A stretch of DNA of 64,000 nt, from positions 620,001 to 684,000 of the forward strand of contig NZ_JNJB01000001.1 of NCBI RefSeq assembly GCF_000701505.1. The letters are read 5' to 3'. The stretch is from Dyadobacter crusticola DSM 16708. Lineage in GTDB: Bacteria; Bacteroidota; Bacteroidia; Cytophagales; Spirosomataceae. The notes beneath the pieces are model-generated. The model saw only the letters and a program-made list of their open reading frames with translations. It had not been told where the DNA came from and searched no databases. The translations under genes were made by a program, and so were the position numbers. Position 1 is the stretch's first letter, and the number at the start of each line of letters is the position of its first letter. Of this stretch, positions 42,362 to 51,696 are shown piece after piece.

Positions 42362-43051
42362 GTGGAAAAACAAATCATCGTTAGCGGAGCGACGGGCAAT
42401 TTAGGCAAAGTGGTTACTTCTAAGCTGACTGGTCTTGGTTATGGTTTGCATATCAATTTAAGAAATACAGCAAAAGCCGGCGACTTCGATCCGGCTTTTG
42501 TTTCAACTTACAAGGCTGATCTGACCGATCCTGAACAGGCAGAAAATTTTGCCAAAAATGCGATAATCAAAGCCGGCAGGATCAATGCAGCCATTTTACT
42601 TGCTGGCGGATTTGCGCCCGGAAAGCTGGAAACAACGACAGTTCAGGATATTGAAAAAATGATCCGCATGAACTTCATGACTGCATTTAATTTAATTAAG
42701 CCCCTTACTGCGCATTTCGAGAAAAATGGCGGCGGGCAGTTTATTCTGGTGGGAGCCCGGCCGGCACTTGTGCCTGATCAGGGTGCCGGTAGCTTTGCGT
42801 ATACATTATCCAAGTCGCTGCTCTTTCAAATGGCGGATATGATCAATGCGGAGGGAAAGAAAAGCAATATTTCTGCGGCGGTAGTTGTGCCCAGTATCAT
42901 CGACACGCCCGATAACCGGCAAGCAATGCCCGATTCTGATTTCAGCAAATGGATTTCTCCTGAAGATATGGCCGAAAGTATCGCATTTATCCTGAGCGAG
43001 ACCGGTAGTAAAATGAAGGAAACTATTTTGAAACTATATCACCAGGCTTAA
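42362..43051 (+). CDS. SDR family oxidoreductase
   Basis: 229 residues with a GTG start at 42362, 18 bp after galU. The cofactor motif SGATGNLG is at about 8-15. The usual YxxxK is present in the form SFAYTLSKSLLF. The sequence resembles short SDRs related to dihydropteridine reductase-like proteins. The substrate is unknown. It is probably co-transcribed with galU. Its stop overlaps the stop of the convergent small exported protein by two bases. Confidence 0.78.
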   Translation: MEKQIIVSGATGNLGKVVTSKLTGLGYGLHINLRNTAKAGDFDPAFVSTYKADLTDPEQAENFAKNAIIKAGRINAAILLAGGFAPGKLETTTVQDIEKMIRMNFMTAFNLIKPLTAHFEKNGGGQFILVGARPALVPDQGAGSFAYTLSKSLLFQMADMINAEGKKSNISAAVVVPSIIDTPDNRQAMPDSDFSKWISPEDMAESIAFILSETGSKMKETILKLYHQA

Positions 43052-43461
43052 TCAACCTTCTTGGGCTCATAATCAATCTCGATCACCCGCATTCCTTTTT
43101 CATCCACTGCCCCGATCATCACGCGCTCCACATTCCCTGCTTTTTGTCTAAGCTCTGCCTCAGCAGTTTTCTGGTTTTTGATCTTCCTTCCATTCAGAAA
43201 ATAAATCGTGCTATCCGCAGGATAACTGAATGCATTGTAATGCCGCGAGATAAGGCGTACAGTTGGCGGGCCGATTTCATGAATATCATTTCTGTTCGAG
43301 ACCTGCACAGGCGCAACGTAGTCATAAATTTCCCTCCGGTTTCCTCTGATCTGTTCATAGGTGGGAAAGCTATCATCTTTCCTTGCTTTCTGCGCTTCTG
43401 CATCCGCAGCAAAGAGTAAGAGGAACAATAAAGCACAGCAATGAATCAAATGCTTTTTCAT
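43048..43461 (-). CDS. Small exported protein of unknown function
   Basis: 137 residues with a clear signal peptide (about 1-23, ending AEAQ). The C-terminal part (STIYFLNGRKIKNQKTAEAELRQ, then VERVMIGAVDEKG) recalls the short plug-like repeats seen beside TonB-dependent receptors and M56 peptidase-type proteins, where a named property is followed by a VLDGK-like strand. No enzyme motif is visible. It is a single gene between a convergent SDR and the CorC-type gene on the same strand, 62 bp upstream. Confidence 0.7.
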   Translation of the reverse strand: MKKHLIHCCALLFLLLFAADAEAQKARKDDSFPTYEQIRGNRREIYDYVAPVQVSNRNDIHEIGPPTVRLISRHYNAFSYPADSTIYFLNGRKIKNQKTAEAELRQKAGNVERVMIGAVDEKGMRVIEIDYEPKKVD

Positions 43462-43523
43462 AGATCAGTTCTGAATTTTACACAAACTACTAAACATCAC
43501 TGGAATTTGATCTTACCAATAAA

Positions 43524-44828
43524 TTAAATCACACTTTGATTATCCAGTAATGCAATCTTGACCTGCGTAATTGTACTCCGCTGTTTTTTCAGGATAGTAA
43601 ATTCATAATTCCGGGTCTTGAACTTTTCACCGACAGAAGGTATCCTGCCAAACTTCCAGATCAGGTAACCGGCCAGCGTCTCGTATTCGTTGCCTTTTGA
43701 AAGATCATGCGGCAATCGTTCGTTTAAGTCTTCTATCGAAATGGATCCGAGCACCGTGAAACTGTTATCCTCCTCATTTTTGATAATAGGCGCTTCATTA
43801 TCGTATTCATCCTGAATCTCACCTACCAGCTCTTCCAGTATATCTTCCATGGTAATGATCCCGTCGATGCCGCCGTATTCATTGACAATGGCGGCCATTT
43901 GCTGGCGATTAACCTGGAAATCCCGAAGCAATGCACCGATCGGCTTTGAACCATGAACGGTAGAAATGGGCCTGACCAGCTCCTGAAGTACAATGTCTTT
44001 TCCCTGTCGCATTTTCAAAAGCAGATCTTTCAGATGCAGTACTCCTACGATCTGGTCGAGGGTATCTTCATAAACAGGTATCCTGGAATAACCCTCTTCG
44101 ATAATCATTTCCAGTTTCTCCTCATTAAAATCGTTGATATCGACTCCGACGATCTGCGGTCGCGGGATCATAATCTGGCGTGCCAGCCGCTCTGAGAAGT
44201 CAAATGCATTTTTGATCAAATCATAATCTGCAGCTTCAATCATACCGCTTTCCTTCTGTTGCTGGACCAGGTACCTGAGCTCATCACTGCTGTGAACGTC
44301 GCTTCCGTGAGAGGGCGTGATTCCGATCGTTTTCAGGATAAAATTGGCGATACCGTTCAGCATCCAGACAATTGGGCGGAAAATCAGAAAGAATATGTGC
44401 AATGGGTAAGACAAAACCAATGTAGTCGCCTCTGGCCGCTGAATGGCGATTGACTTAGGCGCGAGTTCTCCGAAAACAATGTGAAGTACCGTGATTATAG
44501 CGAATGCAGCAGGCAACGCAATCTGATGCGCGAGCTCTGGATCCAGCGAAATTCCTATAAGCTCCATGCCGCCGATCAGGATTTTTGAAACGACCGGCTC
44601 CCCTATCCAGCCCAGTCCCAAGCTTGCCAGCGTAATCCCGAATTGGGTAGCGGCCAGGTACCCATCGAGATTGGCCACAATGCGTTTTGACAAAATGGCC
44701 ATTTTATTTCCTTCCTGCGCCTTATGCTCCAACTGGGAAGCCCGGATCTTGACGATTGCAAACTCTGCTGCAACAAAAAAACCATTGAGCAGCACAAGCA
44801 CCAATGTTATTAAAACCTGTATAGCCAT
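43524..44828 (-). CDS. HlyC/CorC (CNNM) family transporter
   Basis: 434 residues. An N-terminal DUF21/CNNM membrane domain with four hydrophobic segments (about 1-165, including GFFVAAEFAIVKIRASQLE) is followed by a CBS pair (about 210-330, with YSRIPVYEDTLDQIVGVLHLKDLL and EYGGIDGIITMEDILEELVGEI) and a C-terminal CorC_HlyC domain (about 345-425). These proteins are implicated in Mg2+ or other divalent cation homeostasis in the inner membrane; older labels call them haemolysins. It is divergent from the DUF763 gene across 129 bp. Confidence 0.92.
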   Translation of the reverse strand: MAIQVLITLVLVLLNGFFVAAEFAIVKIRASQLEHKAQEGNKMAILSKRIVANLDGYLAATQFGITLASLGLGWIGEPVVSKILIGGMELIGISLDPELAHQIALPAAFAIITVLHIVFGELAPKSIAIQRPEATTLVLSYPLHIFFLIFRPIVWMLNGIANFILKTIGITPSHGSDVHSSDELRYLVQQQKESGMIEAADYDLIKNAFDFSERLARQIMIPRPQIVGVDINDFNEEKLEMIIEEGYSRIPVYEDTLDQIVGVLHLKDLLLKMRQGKDIVLQELVRPISTVHGSKPIGALLRDFQVNRQQMAAIVNEYGGIDGIITMEDILEELVGEIQDEYDNEAPIIKNEEDNSFTVLGSISIEDLNERLPHDLSKGNEYETLAGYLIWKFGRIPSVGEKFKTRNYEFTILKKQRSTITQVKIALLDNQSVI

Positions 44829-44957
44829 TAATCGGGCGTTTTCTTGGAAGTGTTATATAATGCGTATGTTAACAAAAAACTGTTCCATTCGGAAATTTGC
44901 ACTATCGCGACCAGCAGGCTATCTCGAAGACCGACTGTTTTCCGTAACTTAGATTGT

Positions 44958-46163
44958 ATGAAAAGTGGGCACGCAGACTTACCGCTGCATTACGGCAAAG
45001 TACCGGTTTGGTTGGCGCAACGTATGAGTTCGCTGGGCGGAGCGATCGTTGAGGCGATCGTCATGGAATATGGGCGCGGTGCCCTGTTGCAGAAGCTGAG
45101 TGATCCTTTCTGGTTCCAATCACTCGGCTGTGTACTTGGAATGGATTGGCATTCTTCCGGGATTACTACCTCCGTGATGGGTGCATTGAAGCGGTCTGTT
45201 AACAAAAAATCGTCCGACCTCGGCATTTACATTTGCGGCGGCCGGGGCAAGCACTCCCGCGAAACGCCTCACGAACTTTTACTGATTGCCGATAAAACCG
45301 GACTGGATGGAAAACAGCTTGTGCATAGCAGCCGGCTCTCTGCGAAAGTGGACAATACAGCTATTCAGGATGGTTTTCAGCTGTACCTGCATTCATTTAT
45401 TTTGTCAAAAGAGGGAGAATGGACTGTGGTGCAGCAAGGGATGAACACTGATGAAAAACTCGCACGAAGATATCACTGGCACTCGCCTGGCATTAAGTCC
45501 TTTGTTGAAGAGCCGCATACATTTATTTACGGACCAAACCGCGGCAATATCCTGAACCTGACCGACAGGGCTGCTGCTCCAACCAAGATCGGCATTCTGG
45601 AACTTACAAAAGAGAATCCCGACAAGATCATGCGGGAGGTAAGCAGACTGGTTATGCCGGGCCACCACGATGTAAGGGCAGAAGACGTGAACCTGAAACG
45701 GCTGGGCGCAGTGCTTGCATTGGCGCACGATAATCCAGTTGCAGACATGGAATCATTGTTATTGCTTGAAGGAGTCGGCCCCAGAACGATCCAATCGCTT
45801 ACATTGGTCAGTGAGATTATTCACGGGACACCGTCGCGCTTTTCTGATCCCGCACGCTTCTCTTTCGCGCACGGCGGCAAAGACGGACATCCTTTTCCTG
45901 TGCCTCTCAAAGTATACGACGAATCCATTCTCACGCTTGACCGGGCGATCCAGCTTTCCAAGATGGGAGATAAAGATAAGTCGGATGCACTCAGAAATTT
46001 GTCCAAAGTCTCTGCCCGGCTTGAAAAAGACTTTGAGCCCAATAACCGTTTTGATGATATCGTTCAGCAGGAAAGGGATAACTCCTGGAAGTACAATGGC
46101 CGGACTGTTAAAGGCAAAGCAAAAAAACCGAAAGGATCAAGTGGTCAGCTGGAACTGTTTTGA
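44958..46163 (+). CDS. DUF763 domain-containing protein
   Basis: 401 residues from the ATG at 44958 (MKSGHADLPLHYGKVPVWL). The N-terminal part matches DUF763 throughout, including the early LPLHYGKVPxWL segment and the GGRGKHSRETP loop. A helix-hairpin-helix-like segment (LLLLEGVGPRTIQSLTLV, about 263-280) suggests non-specific DNA binding. The C-terminus is basic. DUF763 is known mostly from archaea and scattered bacteria and has no established function; DNA repair is a reasonable guess. It stands alone between a divergent CorC gene and a Uma2 gene. An in-frame extension upstream lacks conservation. Confidence 0.82.
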   Translation: MKSGHADLPLHYGKVPVWLAQRMSSLGGAIVEAIVMEYGRGALLQKLSDPFWFQSLGCVLGMDWHSSGITTSVMGALKRSVNKKSSDLGIYICGGRGKHSRETPHELLLIADKTGLDGKQLVHSSRLSAKVDNTAIQDGFQLYLHSFILSKEGEWTVVQQGMNTDEKLARRYHWHSPGIKSFVEEPHTFIYGPNRGNILNLTDRAAAPTKIGILELTKENPDKIMREVSRLVMPGHHDVRAEDVNLKRLGAVLALAHDNPVADMESLLLLEGVGPRTIQSLTLVSEIIHGTPSRFSDPARFSFAHGGKDGHPFPVPLKVYDESILTLDRAIQLSKMGDKDKSDALRNLSKVSARLEKDFEPNNRFDDIVQQERDNSWKYNGRTVKGKAKKPKGSSGQLELF

Positions 46164-46242
46164 TTGTAACACATAGATTTATTAAGTTTATGCTAACCTG
46201 TTTTCCTGACTTTTGAGTAAAGACAACATCGATACCGCAGTT

Positions 46243-46803
46243 ATGATACTTCGTTCCCCATCATCAGTTTTACCCCGCACTCTGGATGAATTCCAGAAGT
46301 GGGAGTCAGTTGATGGATATAAATATGAATGGAACGATGGCAGGATAATACGGTTTGGTAAATTGAAAAAGAAGCACCTTTTCATTATCAGGAAATTACA
46401 GCAGCTATTCTTTAAGACTGTCGCTTTCTCCACAGGGGCTGCATTGATTATGGAGCAGGATGTAATGCTCAGCGGTATTCAGATGCGCCGACCGGATCTA
46501 GCCTACTTCAATGGAAAACAGATTGATGATTCAGCCAAATCGGACATAGAGCCGGTACCTGAATTCCTTATTGAAGTAATTTCCCCAACTGACGACGCCG
46601 AAAAGGTGGAAGAAAAACTGGCTGAATACTTCAATGCAAGTGTAAAAGTGGTCTGGCATATCTATCCTGAAAATGAGGTTGTGTATGTTTACACAGCCCG
46701 CAAGACAGTCCGTATTTGCACTGACCTGGATATTTGCTCAGCCGCTCCCGTCTTGACAGATTTCAATGTCTCAGTGAAGGAGCTGCTTTCGACTTCCATT
46801 TAA
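46243..46803 (+). CDS. Uma2 family endonuclease-like protein
   Basis: 186 residues from the ATG at 46243 (MILRSPSSVLPRTL); a TTG ten codons upstream is an alternative. The Uma2/DUF820 PD-(D/E)XK fold shows the typical RRPDLAYF, PEFLIEVISPTD and KLAEYFNASVKVVWHIYP segments, carrying the Asp and Glu of the nuclease core. The family is very abundant in cyanobacteria and present in Bacteroidota; biological role is unknown. It lies 80 bp after the DUF763 gene on the same strand, and the two could be functionally linked only by position. Confidence 0.85.
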   Translation: MILRSPSSVLPRTLDEFQKWESVDGYKYEWNDGRIIRFGKLKKKHLFIIRKLQQLFFKTVAFSTGAALIMEQDVMLSGIQMRRPDLAYFNGKQIDDSAKSDIEPVPEFLIEVISPTDDAEKVEEKLAEYFNASVKVVWHIYPENEVVYVYTARKTVRICTDLDICSAAPVLTDFNVSVKELLSTSI

Positions 46804-46927
46804 GTTAAGTATCTTCTGCTACACGCCAGCTCCCGGCAGTATAATCCTGTACTTTCCCCCTTTTTCGTTACTTTGTATGTCTTTCCGTTTTGGAAAAGCA
46901 TTCTTCGCGCATTAAGCTAATTTCTCA

Positions 46928-49900
46928 ATGATCTCCAAAATCCAACTAAAAAGACCTTTACTACTCCTGGCTGGGACTACCATTGTGGTGGTATCCTGCA
47001 TGAAAATGTCCCCGACGGGATCTACTTCAAAAACAAACAGCACCGCAGTAGTAGTGCAAGAAGATGCTGCTACGGGGAAAGCCCGGGCTAAGGAAATTCG
47101 TGAAAAGACTTCGGTAAAATTAGCAGACGGACTTAAACTGGATCTCTGGGCCTCCGATTCCCTCGCTCCCGATCCGGTTGCAATTGCGGTTGACGACTGG
47201 GGCGCAGTTTACCTCAACCGTACCAACCGCCAGAAGAACTCTGAATTCGATATTCGCGGCCACCAGAACTGGATGACCGCCTCCATTGCGCTGCAAACCG
47301 TGGAAGAGCGGCGCGCATTTCTGCGGAGTACATTTGCGCCCGAAAAAAGCAAGGAGAATAGCTGGCTGAAAGATCTGAATGGCGACGGATCTCACGACTG
47401 GAAAGATCTTGCCGTTGAAAAAGACGAAGTATGGAAAATTCAGGATACTGACAATGATGGTATCGCAGACAAATCAACCCGCATTCTTGACGACTTTTTT
47501 GAAGAGGTTTCAGATGTGGCGGGCGGTGTGCTGATCCGTGCCAAAGATGCATTCGTGGCAATAGCTCCTGATCTTTGGAGATTACGGGATACAAATGGTG
47601 ATGGTGTGCTGGATGAAAAAACCTCGATAAGTCACGGATACGGCGTACACATCGGCTTTGGAGGTCACGGAATGTCCAACCCGATTGAAGGGCCTGACGG
47701 AAAAATTTACTGGAACATCGGTGATATCGGTGCCAACATTACGACCAAAGAAGGTGTAAAACATGAACATCCTAACTCGGGTATCATTGCGCGCTCCAAT
47801 CCGGATGGAAGTGACTTTGAAGTGTTTGCACACGGACTCAGAAATACACACGAATTTGTGTTCGACGAATATGGTAACCTGATCAGTTCTGACAACGACG
47901 GTGACCATCCCGGCGAAAGCGAGCGTTTGGTGCACGTAGTGGAAGGATCTGATGCGGGCTGGCGCTCTAACTGGCAGTATGGAAAGTATACTGACCCGAA
48001 AAACAACAGCTATAAGGTGTGGATGGACGAACAGCTTTTCAAACCTCGCTGGGAAGGTCAGGCGGCTTACATTATCCCTCCTATCCAGAATTTCCATAAT
48101 GGACCGACCGGAATGCAATATAATCCCGGAACTGCGCTTGGCTCTGAATGGAAGAATAAGTTTTTCCTTGTAGAATTTGTAGGTAACCCGGCCCGCTCAC
48201 CAATCTGGGCTTTCGGACTTAAACCAAAAGGTGCGTCTTTCGTGCTGAACGGAGAGAAAAACATCTTGTCAGGCATTCTTCCGACCGGCATCCGTTTCGG
48301 TCCCGACGGCGCTTTGTATGTAGCCGACTGGATCAATGGATGGGATACCAAAAATTACGGGCGTGTCTGGAAACTGGATGTAACAGAAGAGAAGAACGAC
48401 CTGAAAGCACTTCGTGCAGAAACCAAGAAATTCATGCAGCTTGATTATGCACAGCAAAATGACGATATGCTGTTGAAGCTGTTGTCAAATCAGGATATGC
48501 GGATCAGACAGAAGTCACAGTTCGAGCTTGCGTCTCGTGGCGCAAAAGGCGCGGCGATTTTGAACAAAGCAATTGAGCAAAAAGAAAATCAGTTGGGCCG
48601 CATTCACGGGATTTGGGGAATGGGACAATTGGCTCGCCAGGATAAATCTTACGCCAATGTATTGATGACGTTACTGAAAGATTCCGACGAAGAGATTACG
48701 GTTCAGGCGGCCAAAGTGTTGGGCGATGCGCGCATTGCGGAAGCCGGCCCGATGCTGGTTCCAATGCTGTCCAGTAAAAACCCGCGCGTGCAGTTCTATG
48801 CTGCGCAGGCTATCGGAAGGATCAAATACAAGGACGGCGTCGCGCCGCTGATCAGCATGATCAAAGCGAATAACGATGAAGACGTGTACTTGCGCCACGC
48901 TGCTGTACTTGCATTATCGCGCATTGGCGAAGCTGAGCCCATTCTTGCATTGGCCAACAATCCTGAAAAATCGGTGCGTACCGCTGCGGTACTGGTACTT
49001 CGCAGAATGAAAAATGAGGGTATCAGTATTTTCCTGCAGGACAAAGATGAATATATCGTAACAGAGGCAGCACGCGCGATCAATGACGATCTTTCTATTC
49101 CGGGTGCATTGCCGGCGCTGGCGGGTACTTTGAACGAGAAAAGATTCAAGTCGGAGCCGCTGCTTCGTCGTGCGATCAATGCGGCGCTGAGAGTTGGCGG
49201 AGAGGCTCAGCTGAACGATCTCATCGCATTTACAAAAAGAAAAGATGTTGATAAGGAAATAAGGGCAGAGGCTCTGGCGACTTTGGGTACCTGGGCAAGT
49301 CCATCTGTAATGGACCGTGTAGACGGGCGTTACCGCGGCGTTATCACCAGAGATCCAGCTGCTATTAAATCCAAAGTACAGCCGATCATTGCGGATCTTT
49401 TAAAGGAAAGCGACCCGACTATACTCATCGCTACCTCACAGATTGCAAGCAACCTGAACATTTCAGACAACAATGAAACTTTGGTCAAAATCCTGAATGA
49501 GAACAAAGATCCAAAGGTGCGCGCGGCAATGCTCGTTGCATTGAACAAGCTGAATTATGCAGGAATGGACGCGGTGATGAAAAAAGGAATGTCTGATGCT
49601 GACGCCGATGTTCGTACCGCTGCTTTGGGAATGGTAGGAAGTGTGAATATGTCCAAAGAAACACTCACCGACATTTCCAACCAGATCTTTGAAAAAGGTA
49701 GCGTAAGAGAGCAGCAACAAATGCTGAAAGTGCTGGGCAGCTTGCCGGTCGTCAAAACGGAAACGATCCTCACTGATCTGATCGGCAGAATGGAAGCCAA
49801 GAAACTTCCCCCAAGTCTGGCGCTGGACCTGGGAGAGGCCATTGATTCAACAAAATCCACAGCTTTGATTTCGAAACTGGCTCCAATGCGTTCCAAGGGT

Positions 49901-50353
49901 GAAACTGTTGCGGACTACCAGGATGCATTGTTTGGCGGAAATGCGCAGTTGGGCCGCCGGTACTTTCTGACAAGCTCAGCTGCGGAATGCGTGCGCTGTC
50001 ACTCCATAGGCGGACAAGGCGGCGAAGTCGGCCCCTCTCTTTCGAATATTGGAAACGTACTTTCACGCGAGCAGATCTTGCAGGCGCTGATTGAACCGAG
50101 TGCGCGTTTATCGCCAGGATATGGTATGGTAATCCTCACTTTGAAGGACGGAACGACAGCTGCGGGCGTACTTGCACAGGAAAACGAGCATGAACTGGTA
50201 CTCAAAACTTCGGAGGCCGAGCCGCTCAAAATCGCGACGGCCCGCATTGCCAAAAGGGAAAATGTCCCTTCGAGCATGCCGCCGATGGGATCAATTATGT
50301 CGAAAAGGGAAATCCGGGATGTAGTTGAATTCTTGTCGGGGTTGAAACGATAG
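46928..50353 (+). CDS. PVC-type propeller/HEAT-repeat/cytochrome c lipoprotein
   Basis: 1141 residues. A lipobox (VVSC, Cys24) makes it a lipoprotein. Residues of about 55-490 form a beta-propeller of the sugar-dehydrogenase-like type found with PVC cytochromes, with Asp/Gly-rich DTDNDGIAD and DTNGDGVLD loops that resemble calcium sites. About 500-960 is a long series of HEAT-like helical repeats. The C-terminus is a cytochrome c domain with C1021-V-R-C-H1025 and a Met-rich PPMGS segment (about 1115-1120) as likely axial ligand. The layout is known in Planctomycetes and some Bacteroidota and is thought to be a membrane-bound dehydrogenase; the substrate is unknown. It is a single gene with a terminator 16 bp after its stop. 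Confidence 0.85.
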   Translation: MISKIQLKRPLLLLAGTTIVVVSCMKMSPTGSTSKTNSTAVVVQEDAATGKARAKEIREKTSVKLADGLKLDLWASDSLAPDPVAIAVDDWGAVYLNRTNRQKNSEFDIRGHQNWMTASIALQTVEERRAFLRSTFAPEKSKENSWLKDLNGDGSHDWKDLAVEKDEVWKIQDTDNDGIADKSTRILDDFFEEVSDVAGGVLIRAKDAFVAIAPDLWRLRDTNGDGVLDEKTSISHGYGVHIGFGGHGMSNPIEGPDGKIYWNIGDIGANITTKEGVKHEHPNSGIIARSNPDGSDFEVFAHGLRNTHEFVFDEYGNLISSDNDGDHPGESERLVHVVEGSDAGWRSNWQYGKYTDPKNNSYKVWMDEQLFKPRWEGQAAYIIPPIQNFHNGPTGMQYNPGTALGSEWKNKFFLVEFVGNPARSPIWAFGLKPKGASFVLNGEKNILSGILPTGIRFGPDGALYVADWINGWDTKNYGRVWKLDVTEEKNDLKALRAETKKFMQLDYAQQNDDMLLKLLSNQDMRIRQKSQFELASRGAKGAAILNKAIEQKENQLGRIHGIWGMGQLARQDKSYANVLMTLLKDSDEEITVQAAKVLGDARIAEAGPMLVPMLSSKNPRVQFYAAQAIGRIKYKDGVAPLISMIKANNDEDVYLRHAAVLALSRIGEAEPILALANNPEKSVRTAAVLVLRRMKNEGISIFLQDKDEYIVTEAARAINDDLSIPGALPALAGTLNEKRFKSEPLLRRAINAALRVGGEAQLNDLIAFTKRKDVDKEIRAEALATLGTWASPSVMDRVDGRYRGVITRDPAAIKSKVQPIIADLLKESDPTILIATSQIASNLNISDNNETLVKILNENKDPKVRAAMLVALNKLNYAGMDAVMKKGMSDADADVRTAALGMVGSVNMSKETLTDISNQIFEKGSVREQQQMLKVLGSLPVVKTETILTDLIGRMEAKKLPPSLALDLGEAIDSTKSTALISKLAPMRSKGETVADYQDALFGGNAQLGRRYFLTSSAAECVRCHSIGGQGGEVGPSLSNIGNVLSREQILQALIEPSARLSPGYGMVILTLKDGTTAAGVLAQENEHELVLKTSEAEPLKIATARIAKRENVPSSMPPMGSIMSKREIRDVVEFLSGLKR

Positions 50354-50368
50354 ATTAAACCAACAGCG

Positions 50369-50407
50369 AAAAGGCTGCCTGAGTACGAATTCGGGCAGCT
50401 TTTTTGC
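50369..50407 (+). terminator. Intrinsic terminator after the cytochrome lipoprotein gene
   Basis: AAAAGGCTGCC and GGGCAGCTTTTTT form a stem with one bulged G around a 13-nt loop, followed by a T-run. Confidence 0.85.
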
Positions 50408-50477
50408 TTTTTACACAGCAATAGTACAGACAAGCCAATGTGACTCCTTCAAAACATTCGTCAAATGGGCCTGTACT

Positions 50478-50541
50478 TTCGACGGATTTGAATAGAACTT
50501 CGACGAATTGCATAGAATTCGCCTGATTTTGCAGTGAATAC
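50478..50541. repeat. Degenerate direct repeats of about 21 bp
   Basis: TTCGACGGATTTGAATAGAAC at 50478 is followed by TTCGACGAATTGCATAGAATT at 50499 and a weaker copy from 50518. It lies in the 299-bp gap between the cytochrome lipoprotein gene and the DUF2157 gene, after the terminator. Period and similarity suggest an iterated binding site, or chance. Otherwise the gap shows no gene. Confidence 0.35.
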
Positions 50542-50652
50542 AAGGTGCTACTTACCAGAAATTTGTCACTTTTGTTAAACAGGCACCACAACAGTGATGC
50601 TTCTGCTACTTCATCGGCATAGACTTTGTAAAATCAGGCATTAAAAACCGTA

Positions 50653-51696
50653 ATGGAATTAGAAAAAAAAGAGGCAGAGGCGGTCAATAAAGCCATTCTT
50701 TTCTGGGAGGAAAGTAATCAGATCTCCAAAGAACAAGCGGAACAGCTGCGGGGAAGTTACCAGTTGCGCAATTCGAATGTCGATGCAATTGCCATTTATG
50801 CGTTGATCTCAGCCATTTCATGCGGTCTGCTGGCTTTCGGTGCATTGGTGATAGACGAAAAGTGGCTGGAAATGCTGCGGCAGAAATGGGGGATTTCCGA
50901 GAACATTTTCGGGATAGGCTTTTCTCTCCTGACTGCATTGTTTGTTTTTCTTGCCAAAAGACGACAAGTACGCTTTCCGCAGGCACGCGCCAGTAACGAA
51001 GCTTACAATATCACGATCATCCTTACCGTCGCTATCGCTGTCACGTACTGGACACGCAGTTTTGCCGACGCGCAAAGCAACTATGCCATGCCGCTGCTCA
51101 TTGCGGCGATTGTGTACGGTGGTATAGCAGTTCTCTTACGCTCAACGCTCCTCTGGACGGTGATGATTATTTCACTTGCAGGCTGGTGGGGTGCACAAAC
51201 GCATTATTGGTCCAAAGGAAGTTTCCGGTTCTTAGGCATGAATTATCCGCTGAGAATGACGGTTTTCGGACTTGTGATCTGGGGCTCATCTTTCATTTTG
51301 AAGCGCACAGGCTCAATGAAGTTCTTACAGGAAGTAACTTACAGCATCGGGCTTTTCCTGTTCCTGCTTGCAGCCTGGACACTCTCTATATTCGGGAACT
51401 ATGACGATTGGGAAGGATGGAAATTGCTGAAACAAGGTCACTTCTGGTATTGGGCAGCCGCGTTTACATTGATGCTCGCCGGAATGCTGTATTATGCATT
51501 TCAGAAGGGATTGTACGTGCTGCGCGACTTATGTCTGGTGTTCTTTCTGCTTAACATTTACACCCGGTATTTTGAGTACTTCTGGGACCGTACCAACAAA
51601 GGCATTTTCTTTGCCATACTCGCACTTTCTTTCTGGTTTGTTGGAAGAAAAGCCGAACAGTGGCGCAATAAAACCATTTCTACCCCCACCAAATGA
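50653..51696 (+). CDS. DUF2157-like polytopic membrane protein
   Basis: 347 residues. A charged N-terminal helix (MELEKKEAEAVNKAILFWEE, about 1-40) with an SKEQAEQL segment is followed by roughly nine to ten transmembrane helices between 45 and 340, and a short basic tail. This is the layout of DUF2157 and related predicted membrane proteins; their function is unknown. Its TGA overlaps the ATG of the next gene (ATGA), so the two are translationally coupled and likely work together. Confidence 0.75.
   Translation: MELEKKEAEAVNKAILFWEESNQISKEQAEQLRGSYQLRNSNVDAIAIYALISAISCGLLAFGALVIDEKWLEMLRQKWGISENIFGIGFSLLTALFVFLAKRRQVRFPQARASNEAYNITIILTVAIAVTYWTRSFADAQSNYAMPLLIAAIVYGGIAVLLRSTLLWTVMIISLAGWWGAQTHYWSKGSFRFLGMNYPLRMTVFGLVIWGSSFILKRTGSMKFLQEVTYSIGLFLFLLAAWTLSIFGNYDDWEGWKLLKQGHFWYWAAAFTLMLAGMLYYAFQKGLYVLRDLCLVFFLLNIYTRYFEYFWDRTNKGIFFAILALSFWFVGRKAEQWRNKTISTPTK

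Noticed and set aside
45715..46176. Second-frame plus-strand reading frame of 153 codons inside the DUF763 gene
   Set aside because: Shadow of the DUF763 coding frame; Arg/Ser-rich without any domain.
50355..50591. Minus-strand frame of 78 codons between the cytochrome lipoprotein and DUF2157 genes
   Set aside because: It overlaps the terminator and the degenerate direct repeats, has no start signal and irregular composition.
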